From the NCBI RefSeq assembly GCF_002263515.1, contig NZ_CP022752.1, positions 2,976,001 to 3,040,000 on the forward strand: a DNA stretch of 64,000 bases, written 5' to 3'. This stretch comes from Actinopolyspora erythraea (GTDB lineage: Bacteria > Actinomycetota > Actinomycetes > Mycobacteriales > Pseudonocardiaceae). The notes beneath the pieces are model-generated. The model worked only from the letters and a program-made list of their open reading frames with translations, was not told where the DNA came from and did not search any database. Shown piece after piece: positions 1-8,936 of this stretch (position 1 is its first letter; each line of letters opens with the position of its first letter). Both the position numbers and the translations under genes were made by a program.

Positions 1-76
1 CTCGGAGCCACGGCACGCAACACCCGCCCACGAGGCACTGCTCGCTGAGTCCAGTCGACTCCTTAAGGAACTACCC

Positions 77-1756
77 GTGAAGTTCGACCTGCTTACCGAA
101 CCGTGGCTGCCGGTGGTCACGACCAATGGCGCGCACACCGAGATGAGCATCCGAGACGTGTTCACCCAGGCGCACGAGCTGCGCTGGCTGGACGGGGAGA
201 CGCCAGTGGTGACCGCGGCATTGCACCGGATGCTCCTCGCCCTCGCCCACCGCTGCTACGGGCCGGAGAACGCCTCGGTGTGGAAGCGACTGTGGACGGG
301 GCCGTCGCTGCACGAGCCCCCGGAGGACGAACGCTCGGATAACGAGCGCTCGGAGGACGAGCGGGCCTTCGAGAAGTACCTGGCCTCCGTCTCCGACCGG
401 TTCGACCTGTTCCACACGACGCGCCCGTTCCTGCAAACCCCGGCGCTGGGAGAGAAGGCGTGGGGAAACGTCACCCAGCTGCTACCGCACAGGGCCACGG
501 GCAACAACGCGACGCTGTTCGACCACACGACCACCGCTGACCGCGTAACCCTGTCCCCGGCCCAGGCGGCACGGTGGCTGGTGACGCTGCAGGCGTTCGA
601 CGCTGGCGGACTGAAAACGCCGTACCGCACGGACAAGTCCTCCGAAGCCGGTCTCGCCAACCGGTTCGCCACGACCCTGCTCGAGGGCTCCACCCTGCGC
701 GAGACCCTCCTGTTGAACATGCCGATCTACCACCCTGATGCGGGTTATCCGCGGCCGACTTCCGCCGCGGACTGCCCGGCGTGGGAATACAAGCATCCGC
801 CGGGACCTGAACCGGACAAACAAGGACGCGCCCCGACCGGCTGGACGGACATGCTCACGTGGCCGTCGCGCCGCGTGCTGCTGCACCCCACGCACACCGA
901 CCAAGGGGTGCGTGTGGACGGTGTGATCATCACGCCGGGCACCAGGCTGCGCACGGACCTACCGGACTCCGAACTAATGGCCGCCTTCCGTTACACGACC
1001 AAGCGACAGCGCGGCAAGCTCGTCAAAACCGGTCGGCCACAGCCCGTCCTGCTCGAGGAGCTGCGCGGCGTCTGGCGCCACGCACGTGAACTGCTCGTCG
1101 GCGACTGGGAGAACGCGCACCGCGAGCGCCCCCGCACCATCGAGCACGTGGCGGAGATGGCGGCTTCGGACAACATCGCCGCCGATGCGGTATACACGCT
1201 GCGCGTGTTCGGACAACAGCTAAATCCCCAGGGCGGGGCGGTTCACGCTTGGCAGCAGGAGACGCTGCCAGCCCCCGTGGCACTGCTGCGCGCGGATCTC
1301 CGGCACGAGGCCGTGGGGGATCTGCTGGGCCTGTCGGTCGGATTGGCCGACGATGTCGGCGACGCGCTCAAGCGGCTGGAACGCGATTTCGCCGCCGCAC
1401 TGTCCGGGGAAGCACCGACGAAACGCCAATTGCTGGCGCAGTGGTACTGGCCTCGATTGTCCGAGCCGTTCGGTGATTTCCTCCGAGAGCTGGGGCGAGC
1501 GTTGAACAGCGGGAATACCGGTGCCCAGCAACGGGAACTGCTGGAGGCGGCAGGGCGCTGGAAGAACCGCGTCCGGACGACGGGCGAGAACGCCGCCGAC
1601 CAGTGGGCTGAGGACGTGCCACGACGCGGAGCGCGTCAGCTCCAGGCCCTGGCGAAGCCGCTGAACGACTTCCGAGGTCTTCTCGACTGGCTCTGCCGAA
1701 CGTTCGACGCGAACACCGCTCGGTACCACGATCCGGAGAAGGAGGAGGATGACTGA
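77..1756 (+). CDS. cas8e: CRISPR type I-E Cascade large subunit Cas8e (Cse1/CasA)
   Basis: Large subunit of the type I-E Cascade surveillance complex, which recognises the PAM and recruits Cas3. The 559-residue protein opens with the family signature FDLLTEPWLPV, followed by the conserved block around residues 20-60 (IRDVF, LDGETPVVTAALHRMLLAL); length is normal for Cse1. A GTG start at 77 is preceded by an AAGGA ribosome binding site about 7 nt upstream. The frame stays open to the window edge, so a longer protein cannot be excluded, but the signature starts exactly here. The gene overlaps cse2 by 8 bp and leads a five-gene operon. No Cas3 helicase sequence can be confirmed in the 76 bp upstream; cas3 would be expected just outside the window. 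Confidence 0.93.
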   Translation: MKFDLLTEPWLPVVTTNGAHTEMSIRDVFTQAHELRWLDGETPVVTAALHRMLLALAHRCYGPENASVWKRLWTGPSLHEPPEDERSDNERSEDERAFEKYLASVSDRFDLFHTTRPFLQTPALGEKAWGNVTQLLPHRATGNNATLFDHTTTADRVTLSPAQAARWLVTLQAFDAGGLKTPYRTDKSSEAGLANRFATTLLEGSTLRETLLLNMPIYHPDAGYPRPTSAADCPAWEYKHPPGPEPDKQGRAPTGWTDMLTWPSRRVLLHPTHTDQGVRVDGVIITPGTRLRTDLPDSELMAAFRYTTKRQRGKLVKTGRPQPVLLEELRGVWRHARELLVGDWENAHRERPRTIEHVAEMAASDNIAADAVYTLRVFGQQLNPQGGAVHAWQQETLPAPVALLRADLRHEAVGDLLGLSVGLADDVGDALKRLERDFAAALSGEAPTKRQLLAQWYWPRLSEPFGDFLRELGRALNSGNTGAQQRELLEAAGRWKNRVRTTGENAADQWAEDVPRRGARQLQALAKPLNDFRGLLDWLCRTFDANTARYHDPEKEEDD

Positions 1757-2318
1757 ACAAGGACTCCAAGAACGACAGGAACGGTTCATCGGCGAACTGC
1801 GACGCGAGGCCGCGAACCTGTCCGCCGCGGAGGACCACCTGGTCCGCCGAGCCAGACAGCGCCTGGCTGAGTTGCGCCGAAGTGTTGGCAGGCCCTATCC
1901 CGCACCGGCCGCGTACGAACTCGTGCTGCGGCACGACCCGCCGGAGGCGCAGGAGCACGTGTGGCTGTTGACCGCGGGGCTTTTCGCGCTCCACCCGATG
2001 AAGGAAGCGAGCGGCAGCCGTTCGCTCGGCGGTTCCCTGGCACAGCTGCACCGTGTGGGATCCACGGAGGCCCGGTTGCGGCAACTCGTCACGGTCGATC
2101 CGGAACGGTTGCCGCACTACCTGCGGCAGGCCGTGCAGTTGCTGCGATCGCACGCTATCGGGATCGACTACCTGACTCTGCTCCGTGACCTCTGCGTGCT
2201 CAACAGCAAGAATTCTGACGTGGACACGCACAGAGTGCGGCTGCGGTGGACACGAGACTACTACCGCACCGTCCACGCCCAGACCGAGAAATCCTCGACG
2301 AAAGGAAGCGCGGCGTGA
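1749..2318 (+). CDS. cse2: CRISPR type I-E Cascade small subunit Cse2 (CasB)
   Basis: Small Cascade subunit, normally present as a dimer that stabilises the R-loop on target DNA. The 189-residue basic, helix-rich protein sits in the invariant position between cas8e and cas7e and contains the typical motif near residue 65-90 (LFALHPMKEASGSRSLG, with HP and the RSLG-like turn). The ATG overlaps the end of cas8e by 8 bp and the stop overlaps the GTG of cas7e by 4 bp, so translational coupling is likely. Assignment rests on position plus these motifs, since the family is poorly conserved. Confidence 0.88.
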   Translation: MTEQGLQERQERFIGELRREAANLSAAEDHLVRRARQRLAELRRSVGRPYPAPAAYELVLRHDPPEAQEHVWLLTAGLFALHPMKEASGSRSLGGSLAQLHRVGSTEARLRQLVTVDPERLPHYLRQAVQLLRSHAIGIDYLTLLRDLCVLNSKNSDVDTHRVRLRWTRDYYRTVHAQTEKSSTKGSAA

Positions 2319-3445
2319 TTGTCGAACTGCATCTGTTGCAGTCGTTCCCGACGAGCAACCTCAACCGGGACGACGTCGGCCAGCCCAAATCCGTGACGTT
2401 CGGTGGCGCACTGCGCGGGCGCATCTCCAGTCAGTCGATGAAGCGCTCCGCACGGGACTCGTTCCAGCGCTACGGCCTGAAGGAGCGGGAAACCGGCCTG
2501 CGTACCAAACGGCTCGTCGAAGGTGCCGGAAAGATCATCGACGGTGTCGACGATGTCGTCGATGTCAGTGAGAAAACCCAGGCGACCGTCCGCGAGGGCA
2601 TCCGCAAGCTCGGTTTCGAGGTCGACCAGAAGGACCTGACCGAGTACCTGCTGTTCGTCGGTCAGGGTGCTCGGCAAGAACTGGCCGACTACTGCCAGCG
2701 CAACTGGGACACGTTGTCCAAGGCCGTTGCCGACAGGAAGAAGTCGGGCAAAACCGAAAAGGTGAAACCGACGCAGGCCGACCTCGCGGAAGGTCGTCGC
2801 ATCCTCAACGCCGAGCGGGTCGCCGACGTCGCGCTGTTCGGCCGGATGGTCGCCGACAACAAGGACTTCAACGTCGACGCGGCCAGCCAGGTCGCGCACG
2901 CGATCTCCACGCACGCCGTGGCCACCGAGTTCGACTTCTACACCGCTGTCGATGACCTCAAGCCCGAAGAAGAGGCCGGGGCGGACATGATCGGCACGGT
3001 CGACTTCAACGCCGCCTGCTACTACCGCTACGCGAACCTCGACACCGAACAACTCACGAAGAACCTCGGCTACGACACCGAACTCACCGCACGGGCAGCG
3101 CGCGCCTGGCTCCACTCGTTCATCACTGCCCGCCCCAGCGGCAAGCAGAACTCGATGGCCGCGCACACCATGCCGGAAACCCTGCTGACCGTGGTGCGCG
3201 AGCACGGAAGTTGGAACCTCGCCAACGCGTTCCTCAACCCCGTTCGAGGCACCGAGCTGATGGCGGACTCGACCAGGGCGATGTTCGAGCACTTCGACAC
3301 ACTGCGCCGCTTCTATGGCGACGAGGAGATCCGTGGCGTCACCGGCGCCGCGCTCTCCTGTGAAATGCCGGTTCTGGACCCCGCTGATCAGGCCGCCTCT
3401 GTGGAGGAACTCGCCGAGCGGACCCTCACCGCGGCGACGAGATGA
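2315..3445 (+). CDS. cas7e: CRISPR type I-E Cascade backbone Cas7e (CasC/Cse4)
   Basis: Backbone subunit that polymerises along the crRNA in Cascade. The GTG at 2315 (GTGA overlap with the cse2 stop) is chosen because the conserved N-terminus VELHLLQSFPTSNLNRDD begins there; a start upstream at 2246 would run through cse2. The 376-residue protein carries the family block QPKSVTFGGALRGRISSQSMKR near residues 25-45 and a C-terminal NSMAAHTMPETLL element. It is followed by cas5e with a 4-bp ATGA overlap. Confident call. Confidence 0.94.
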   Translation: MIVELHLLQSFPTSNLNRDDVGQPKSVTFGGALRGRISSQSMKRSARDSFQRYGLKERETGLRTKRLVEGAGKIIDGVDDVVDVSEKTQATVREGIRKLGFEVDQKDLTEYLLFVGQGARQELADYCQRNWDTLSKAVADRKKSGKTEKVKPTQADLAEGRRILNAERVADVALFGRMVADNKDFNVDAASQVAHAISTHAVATEFDFYTAVDDLKPEEEAGADMIGTVDFNAACYYRYANLDTEQLTKNLGYDTELTARAARAWLHSFITARPSGKQNSMAAHTMPETLLTVVREHGSWNLANAFLNPVRGTELMADSTRAMFEHFDTLRRFYGDEEIRGVTGAALSCEMPVLDPADQAASVEELAERTLTAATR

Positions 3446-4188
3446 CGGTTATGACAACACGGACGCTCGCACTTCGGATCGACGCACCCATGCAGTCCTG
3501 GGGAATCCGATCCGAGTTCATCATCCGCGACACCGAACGAGAACCCACCAAATCGGGCATCGTCGGCCTCCTGGCCGCCGCGCGGGGGAACGCACGCCAC
3601 TGCAAACCCGCCATCGCCCAACTCGCCGAGCTGCGCATGGGGGTACGTGTGGACCGGGAGGGGTTGGTGGAACGCGACTTCCACACCGCGCAGAACGTGC
3701 CCAACACCGAAGGCAAGGGACACCGCACGGTGATCAGCAACCGGTACTACCTCGCCGACGCGCTGTTCCTGGTCGTGCTGGAGGGAGACCCGGCACTGCT
3801 CGCGGAACTCGAGCAGGCTGTTCGTAGACCGCACTGGCCGTTGTTCTTCGGCCGCAAGGCGTTCGTACCGGCCACTCCGCTCGTGGCGGCTCCCGAAGAA
3901 CAGGCCAACCAGGGGACCGGCCTGTTCAGCCATCCGCTACCGGAGGTGCTGCGCGACCATCCGTGGCTGGAAACGAGCAGCAGGGCGCGGCAAGAGGCGG
4001 CGAGGTCCGAGGAATACCTGCGAACAGTGGTCGACACCAAGGTCACCGATCCGGCGGCGGAGCCACGTCACGATCACCCGCTCTCGTTCGAGGACGGTGA
4101 CCGGCGGTATGCCACCCGCGCCGTCCGTACCGATGAGGTTCCGGTCCCTCCGGAATCGCTCGATGGAGCTTCCCATGTTTCTGAGTAA
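3442..4188 (+). CDS. cas5e: CRISPR type I-E Cascade subunit Cas5e (CasD)
   Basis: RAMP-fold protein that caps the 5' handle of crRNA in Cascade. The 248-residue product has the family N-terminus LRIDAPMQSWG, then EPTKSGIVGLLAAARG near residues 33-48 and the HWPLFFGRKAFVPA block near residue 130. Its start overlaps the cas7e stop by 4 bp. The 3' end overlaps the start of cas6e by 14 bp. Length and order are standard for type I-E. Confidence 0.93.
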   Translation: MTVMTTRTLALRIDAPMQSWGIRSEFIIRDTEREPTKSGIVGLLAAARGNARHCKPAIAQLAELRMGVRVDREGLVERDFHTAQNVPNTEGKGHRTVISNRYYLADALFLVVLEGDPALLAELEQAVRRPHWPLFFGRKAFVPATPLVAAPEEQANQGTGLFSHPLPEVLRDHPWLETSSRARQEAARSEEYLRTVVDTKVTDPAAEPRHDHPLSFEDGDRRYATRAVRTDEVPVPPESLDGASHVSE

Positions 4189-4897
4189 GCTTCCCGTCAA
4201 TGTCGTTTCCCGGAAGTTTCGCCGCGACATCGCGAACGTGCACGAGATGCACCGGACCGTGATGGCCGCTTTCCCGGACATCGAGCGGTCCACGGCTCGC
4301 AGTGAACACGGTGTGTTGTGGCGCTTGGATCGAACGGCCCAGGGGTACGTGCTGTACGTGCAAAGCCGAACCCAGCCGACTTGGGACAGATTGCCCGAGA
4401 ACTACCTCTGCGACCGTGGGAAGGTTCGGTCCCTGCAACCCGTGTTGCGAGCCGTCCGCGCCGGAACAACGTTTCGGTTCCGCATCGTGGCAAACCCGAC
4501 GCGCCGGCTGAAACCGCAAAACGACCACCGCAACGACGGCAACCGCAGGCACAATCGTCGTGTGCCGTTACACCGGCCGGACGAGCGAACTTCGTGGCTC
4601 GTACGGCAAGCGGAACAACGCGGGTTCGTACTGCCGACCGCGAGCACCGGCGAGCCGGACGTCACCGCCACGCCGCTTCCCGAGCTCAGTGGACGCCAGC
4701 AGGACAGCACCGAAGGCACGGCGTCGCCACGCCACAACAAGATCACGATCGCGCCGGTCCGGTTCGACGGCCGCCTCGTCGTGACCGATCCGGAGGAGTT
4801 GAGCCGAGCGATCCAGGACGGCATCGGCCCGGCCAAAGCCTACGGGTGCGGTCTCCTGAGCCTCGCCCCAGCGGGCAATGACGCAGGGGGCGAGTAG
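4175..4897 (+). CDS. cas6e: CRISPR type I-E crRNA endonuclease Cas6e (CasE)
   Basis: Endoribonuclease that cuts the pre-crRNA within each repeat and stays bound to the 3' hairpin in Cascade. ATG 4175 is preferred because GGAG lies 6 nt upstream and the protein then starts MFLSKLPVN, the usual Cas6e beginning; ATG 4163 is the alternative. The 240-residue protein has the conserved His-containing segment NVHEMHRTVMAAFPD near residues 22-36 and the C-terminal glycine-rich loop KAYGCGLLSLA. It closes the operon. No cas1, cas2 or repeat array follows, so spacer acquisition genes and arrays must be elsewhere or lost. Confidence 0.92.
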   Translation: MFLSKLPVNVVSRKFRRDIANVHEMHRTVMAAFPDIERSTARSEHGVLWRLDRTAQGYVLYVQSRTQPTWDRLPENYLCDRGKVRSLQPVLRAVRAGTTFRFRIVANPTRRLKPQNDHRNDGNRRHNRRVPLHRPDERTSWLVRQAEQRGFVLPTASTGEPDVTATPLPELSGRQQDSTEGTASPRHNKITIAPVRFDGRLVVTDPEELSRAIQDGIGPAKAYGCGLLSLAPAGNDAGGE

Positions 4898-4905
4898 ACG
4901 GGAAC

Positions 4906-4935
4906 GGTTCCCCGTGCGACGGGGTACGGGGAACC
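4906..4935 (+). terminator. Perfect 10-bp inverted repeat after cas6e, probable terminator
   Basis: Arms ggttccccgt (4906-4915) and acggggaacc (4926-4935) are exact reverse complements around a 10-nt spacer and begin 8 nt after the cas6e stop. There is no U-tract, as is common for actinomycete terminators. It could alternatively be a repressor operator or a solitary CRISPR-like palindrome, but no second copy is seen nearby. The rest of 4936-5146 shows nothing convincing. Confidence 0.5.
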
Positions 4936-5146
4936 ACGTGTCGCGCCCGAACTTCAGCGGCGAGCATCGATGCGATCGGTACGTGACCGAGCTGACGAGC
5001 TGCCGAGGATGGAGCCGCATCTCGTGGAACTCGACTTCGGGGACGGTGGAGATGACTGTTGCGTCGCACGCCTCTGGCGTCGCCGCGGCCGAGTCGGCAC
5101 CTGAACGACGAGTAGGTCATTCGATGCGGGGCGGACGAGTGTTCGC

Positions 5147-6286
5147 TCAAACGAGTCCTGACTCGTGCCGTTTGGTGAGTTGTGCGATGTGGTGGGAGGT
5201 GGCGATGGCGATCCAGCTGGAGGAGTTACCGACGCGTGGGTGGGGCTCACGGCGGCACTGGTAGAGCCTGCCGTCTCCCCAGGAGAACCCTTCACCGGCG
5301 AACTCGGGACGCCCCACGAGCTCCTCGGCCACTTCGAGGAAGTACTTCTCGGAAGCCCCTTCCGGTACGGACCCTGGTTTGCGGTCCGGGATCTTGCGCA
5401 CCACGAAGAGGGAGCTGTCCGGAAGGGCGTAGTGGATGTACGGGTTCGGTTTTCCCTACCCGTTCCCTTCCGCTGACACGGGGTGGACCACTCCGTAGTC
5501 CCCGTAGCGAAGCGGCTGGCGGCTGAGCCGAGCGACAGACGACCACAACTCGAGCTCGGGGCGTGGTCTGAAGCGGGTCTCGAACGTGCCACGCTGTGCT
5601 GGAGTCGATCCGGACAGCACCGTGACCGAGGCGAAGTCGTGGTCGCGGACAGCGGCGATCGTGCTCACCAGGCTGTCCACCCGCTGTCCGTCGACTCTCT
5701 CGATGTAGCCCTCGTCGAACACGAGGTGCACCTCTCGACTGCCGATCCCCACGACGCCCGTGATCCGCTCGAGGTGGCCGATCAGCTGGGTTCCGCTGCC
5801 ACGACAGTTCTTTCCCAACCGCACCGCGATCCGCCTGGGCTTGTGCTCGCGCAGCAGCCGAATTCTGTCGAGTTCGCGTTCACCCACGGTCGCCGAAACG
5901 ATCGGGACCAACGGGGGAACATCAGGGCCGTGGAAGAGCAGTTCACCCCCGGTTTCGGCTTCGATCTTCGCGTCCAAGTACTCGAAGGGACCTTGTGGAA
6001 CCGCCGCGAGCGCCCCCGATTCCGACAACCACGTGGCGTCGACCCACAGACAGCGCCCTGACCCGACGAGCTCCGCACCGACCCGCACCAGCTTCTTGGT
6101 TACCCCCTGGTAGGACGCTGGCACCCTGTCGAGCAGCTCGACCATGATGATCGGAGCCGGTGAAGCGGTCCCGGTGTGGAAAACGGCGTCGAGCTCACCC
6201 CATTTGCTCTTCACGGCCAGCAGTGGAGACAAGGCAACCTCGTCATCCATCGAGCACCATCCCGTCTCACCGTCGTGGACAGGCAA
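5147..6286 (-). pseudogene. Beta-protein-family (phage T4 beta-like) gene interrupted by an in-frame amber codon
   Basis: Read on the minus strand, 6286 to 5459 encodes about 276 residues resembling the beta protein family (PLLAVKSKWGEL at the N-terminus, PLVPIVSATVGERELD near the middle, then ARLSRQPLRYGDYGVVHP). It stops at a TAG (5456-5458). The same frame then stays open for 103 more codons (GKPNPYIHYALPDSS, later GRPEFAGEGFSWGDG and SSWIAIATSHHIAQL), which look like the missing C-terminal part of the same protein. One nonsense change therefore splits an otherwise intact gene. The start is uncertain: 6286 is the longest, while 6250 (MDDEVALSPLLAVKSKW) fits better. Beta-family proteins are often phage- or defence-associated; the biochemical role is unknown. 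Truncation, suppression or a sequencing error all remain possible. Confidence 0.6.
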
Positions 6287-6798
6287 CGGCCACTCCCCCC
6301 GTCGACCGTCTCGGTATCCGCCCCGCCAGCGCGATGTGCTCGGCGCTCCCCTTCACCCCACCGCGCCACACCGGCCGGACACCTGTCATTCCGTCGCGAA
6401 GAACTCCAGAACGGCTGGAAATGATCTGTCAACCGAACGGGGCACCGCCGAGCACCACCAACTCGAAGGTGCTCAGCACGGGAACCGTGTCAGTCCGGGA
6501 CCGCTGCCGATCGACGAGGCCCCGAAGGCGCCTCGCGGGGCGCCGCCGGGGAGCGGCGAAGTCATGGGTCCCGTCGGGGTGCGGGGCGAGGTCCGAGGAA
6601 CCGCCGGGCACGGTGCTTCCTGCTCTCGGGCAGTGGCGCCATACCGGGGACGAGCTCGGCAGCCCCCGGTTCCCGGCTCCACTGGCGTGGTCAACGAACG
6701 CTGAACGCCGTCTTCCGTCCGCGAGGTGCTTGCCGGCCCCCGGAAGAAGGGTATATCGGGTGGTGACCCCCTCAACACCAAGCGTGAGGAGCCAGGTA
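6287..6798. other. 512-bp intergenic stretch without a supported gene
   Basis: Several frames are open on both strands here because of high GC, but none has a good ribosome binding site or a recognisable protein. It separates the divergently oriented beta-family gene and the CHAP-like gene, so promoters for both are expected here. I could not pick convincing -10/-35 pairs. Confidence 0.4.
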
Positions 6799-7419
6799 GT
6801 GACTCAGCGTGGTGGTCGGACCAACGAACCGGGCGCACACCGGCCCCGCGGCAGGGTGACCGTACTGGTCGTGGTGGCGATCCTGTCGGTGGCGGTCGCG
6901 ACCACGGTCGCCGTCCTCGCGCCTTCCCCATCCGCTCCCCCGCCCGGGGACAGAGCACCACCGGTGATCACGGCCGAGCCCGGCACCGTGCGGGAGGAGA
7001 TCGTCACGGCGGCACGGGCCGAGCTCGGCACCGAGGAGACCGGGAAGAACTGCCACGAGTACTCCGAGCAGTGCGTGCCCTGGTGCGCCCTGTTCGCCAT
7101 GTCGACCTGGGAACGGGCGGGCGTGGACGTCGAGCACGAGGAGTTCGCCTTCACCGGCGACGTCTACACCACCGGGCGGATCAAGGGCACGGCCTACGGC
7201 AGCGCGCGGCTCGAAGACGTCAGACCTGGCGACGTGCTGCTGTTCGGCTCCGGCCCGGCGACCCCCGACTCCAGCCACCACATCGGTGTGGTCGAGAAGA
7301 TCCAGGGCGAGACCGTCACCCTGATCGAGGGCAACACCGGGGACAACCCCGACAGGGTCATGCGCAAGAGGCACGAGCTCAACGAGAACACCTTCTACGG
7401 CGGCGTGCACCCCTGGTGA
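6799..7419 (+). CDS. Membrane-anchored CHAP-domain-like amidase/peptidase
   Basis: Probable cell-surface or secreted cysteine amidase/endopeptidase acting on peptidoglycan or another extracytoplasmic substrate. A GTG start at 6799 with GAGGA 8 nt upstream gives 206 residues: a short basic N-terminus, one hydrophobic segment (residues about 20-40, VTVLVVVAILSVAVATTVAV) serving as signal or anchor, a Pro-rich linker, then a CHAP/NlpC-type domain. The likely catalytic Cys is in QCVPWCALFA near residue 95, and the His in HHIGVVEKI near residue 160, followed by an Asn/Glu-rich stretch. It is monocistronic and followed by a clear terminator. Substrate unknown. Confidence 0.75.
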   Translation: MTQRGGRTNEPGAHRPRGRVTVLVVVAILSVAVATTVAVLAPSPSAPPPGDRAPPVITAEPGTVREEIVTAARAELGTEETGKNCHEYSEQCVPWCALFAMSTWERAGVDVEHEEFAFTGDVYTTGRIKGTAYGSARLEDVRPGDVLLFGSGPATPDSSHHIGVVEKIQGETVTLIEGNTGDNPDRVMRKRHELNENTFYGGVHPW

Positions 7420-7457
7420 GAACGCCCAGCGACTCGAGGGGAGCGTGCGAGGTGATG

Positions 7458-7475
7458 ACGCCCCTCGGGGCGTTT
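7458..7475 (+). terminator. Rho-independent-like terminator of the CHAP gene
   Basis: Stem acgccc/gggcgt (7458-7463 with 7468-7473) closed by a CTCG tetraloop and followed by TTTCGT, located 38 nt after the CHAP gene stop. Confidence 0.7.
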
Positions 7476-7689
7476 CGTGACCCGCCGAACACGCTGTGCC
7501 ACTACAGTCCGTTACTCTTTCGTGATCCACAACCGGGGCGGCACCCCGGCGAGACCGGGCCCACCTCCCCCATCAGGCCAACACGAACAGCACCTGGTGA
7601 CAGGCTCTGTCGGTGACCGCCGACCGTTGTCATCGGCACGGCTGACAGCGAGGTCGAGCTAGTGGGGTATGTCATGCGAAGGACCAACA

Positions 7690-7870
7690 CCGTGCTCCGG
7701 GCGTGTAGCTTCAGCCTCCGCCGCAGTGCTCGGGAAGCCGGTGAGAGTCCGGCGTGGTCCTCGCCACTGTGACCGGGGAGCGTTCCCGCACCACCACGCC
7801 ACTGGCCGAAGCGTCGGGAAGGCAGCGCGGACGCGACGATCCGGAAGCCAGGAGACCGGCTGCGGCGCAG
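7690..7870 (+). ncRNA. Cobalamin (AdoCbl) riboswitch
   Basis: The aptamer landmarks appear in order: GGGAAGCCGGTGAGAGTCCGG (7732-7752), a GCCACTGTGA element (7763-7772), GCCACTGG (7798-7805), GGGAAGG (7816-7822), and the B12-box GAAGCCAGGAGACC (7844-7857). It ends about 30 nt upstream of the substrate-binding-protein start codon, with the ribosome binding site GAGGA at 7890-7894 close behind. Control by sequestration of translation initiation is therefore likely, shutting the importer off when cobalamin is abundant. Boundaries are approximate. Confidence 0.93.
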
Positions 7871-7898
7871 GTATCGCTCGACGATGGATTGAGGACAG

Positions 7899-8936
7899 AT
7901 GCGCCACTCGGCGACATGTATCGCCGCCCGGCCCCGCGCCGGACGCGACCGGCCACGACGCGTTGCCATGATGCTCGCCGCGCTGACGCTGACAGCGCTG
8001 ATCGCCGGATGCGGCACCACCGGCACACGCACGGACACCGGTGGACCACAGGAGGCTCCCTCGGGATTCCCCGTCACGGTCACCAACTGCGGGGAGACCA
8101 CGACATACCAGCGCCCGCCGCGGCGCGCGGTGACGATGAACCAGCACACCACCGAGATCATGCTCGCTCTCGGCTTGGCGGACCGCATGGTGGGCACCGC
8201 CTACCTGGACGATCGCATCCTTCCGGAGTACCGCGACGAGTACCGGCGAATCCCGGTGCTGGCCGAGCGCTACCCCTCCTACGAGGTGTTGCTGAAGGAG
8301 GCCCCCGACTTCGTCTACGGCGGTTACACCTCCGCGTTCAGCCAACAGGAGGGGCGTTCGCGCCAACGACTGCGCGAGGCCGGCATCAGGACTCACCTGA
8401 ACATCGCCAACTGCACCGACGGGCGGGTGGGCATGTCCGAGGTCCACGAGGAGATCCGGACGATCGCGAAGATCTTCGACGTGCCGGAACGCGCTGCGGA
8501 ACTCATAGACCGTATGAACGCGACACGCTCGAAGGCCGAAACCGAGCGGGGCGACGTGGAGCCGGTGAGCGTGTTCGTCTACGACAGTGGCACGAAGTCG
8601 GCCTACACCACGGGCGGTGACGGGATCACCAACGCGATCGTGCGAATGTCCGGCGGCCACAACGTCTTCGCGGACCAGCGCGAGGGCTTCGTGGACGTTT
8701 CCTGGGAGCAGGTGCTCCAGCGGCGTCCCGAGTGGATCGTGATCCTGGACTACGGATCGACCACGGTCGAGCAGAAGAAGAGCGCACTGCTGAACAAGCC
8801 CGCGCTGGCGGACATCCCCGCCGTCAAGCACCAGCGGTTCGCGGTGCTGCCGCTGTCCTCCGCGGTCGCCGGAGTCCGCGCACCCCGCGCCGTGGCCGAG
8901 CTGAGCGAACAACTGCATCCGGGACAGTACCGATGA
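7899..8936 (+). CDS. btuF: Corrinoid ABC transporter substrate-binding lipoprotein (BtuF-like)
   Basis: Extracytoplasmic receptor delivering a corrinoid, most likely vitamin B12 or a precursor, to the permease encoded next. The 345-residue protein has a basic N-terminus, a hydrophobic core and lipobox LIAGC with Cys38, so it is a lipoprotein. The mature part has the helical-backbone fold typical of BtuF/FhuD proteins (ALGLADRMVGTAYLDD, LKEAPDFVYGGY, VSWEQVLQRRPEWIVILDYG). It is the first gene after the cobalamin riboswitch and overlaps the permease gene by 4 bp. The same family includes proteins annotated as putative F420-0 transporters in actinobacteria; the riboswitch favours a corrinoid substrate. 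Confidence 0.85.
   Translation: MRHSATCIAARPRAGRDRPRRVAMMLAALTLTALIAGCGTTGTRTDTGGPQEAPSGFPVTVTNCGETTTYQRPPRRAVTMNQHTTEIMLALGLADRMVGTAYLDDRILPEYRDEYRRIPVLAERYPSYEVLLKEAPDFVYGGYTSAFSQQEGRSRQRLREAGIRTHLNIANCTDGRVGMSEVHEEIRTIAKIFDVPERAAELIDRMNATRSKAETERGDVEPVSVFVYDSGTKSAYTTGGDGITNAIVRMSGGHNVFADQREGFVDVSWEQVLQRRPEWIVILDYGSTTVEQKKSALLNKPALADIPAVKHQRFAVLPLSSAVAGVRAPRAVAELSEQLHPGQYR

Noticed and set aside
1..76. 3' end of cas3
   Set aside because: All three frames are short and none shows a recognisable Cas3 C-terminus, so the upstream gene cannot be named.
4936..5146. Possible CRISPR array after cas6e
   Set aside because: Only one palindrome is present; no 28-29 bp unit recurs at regular spacing.
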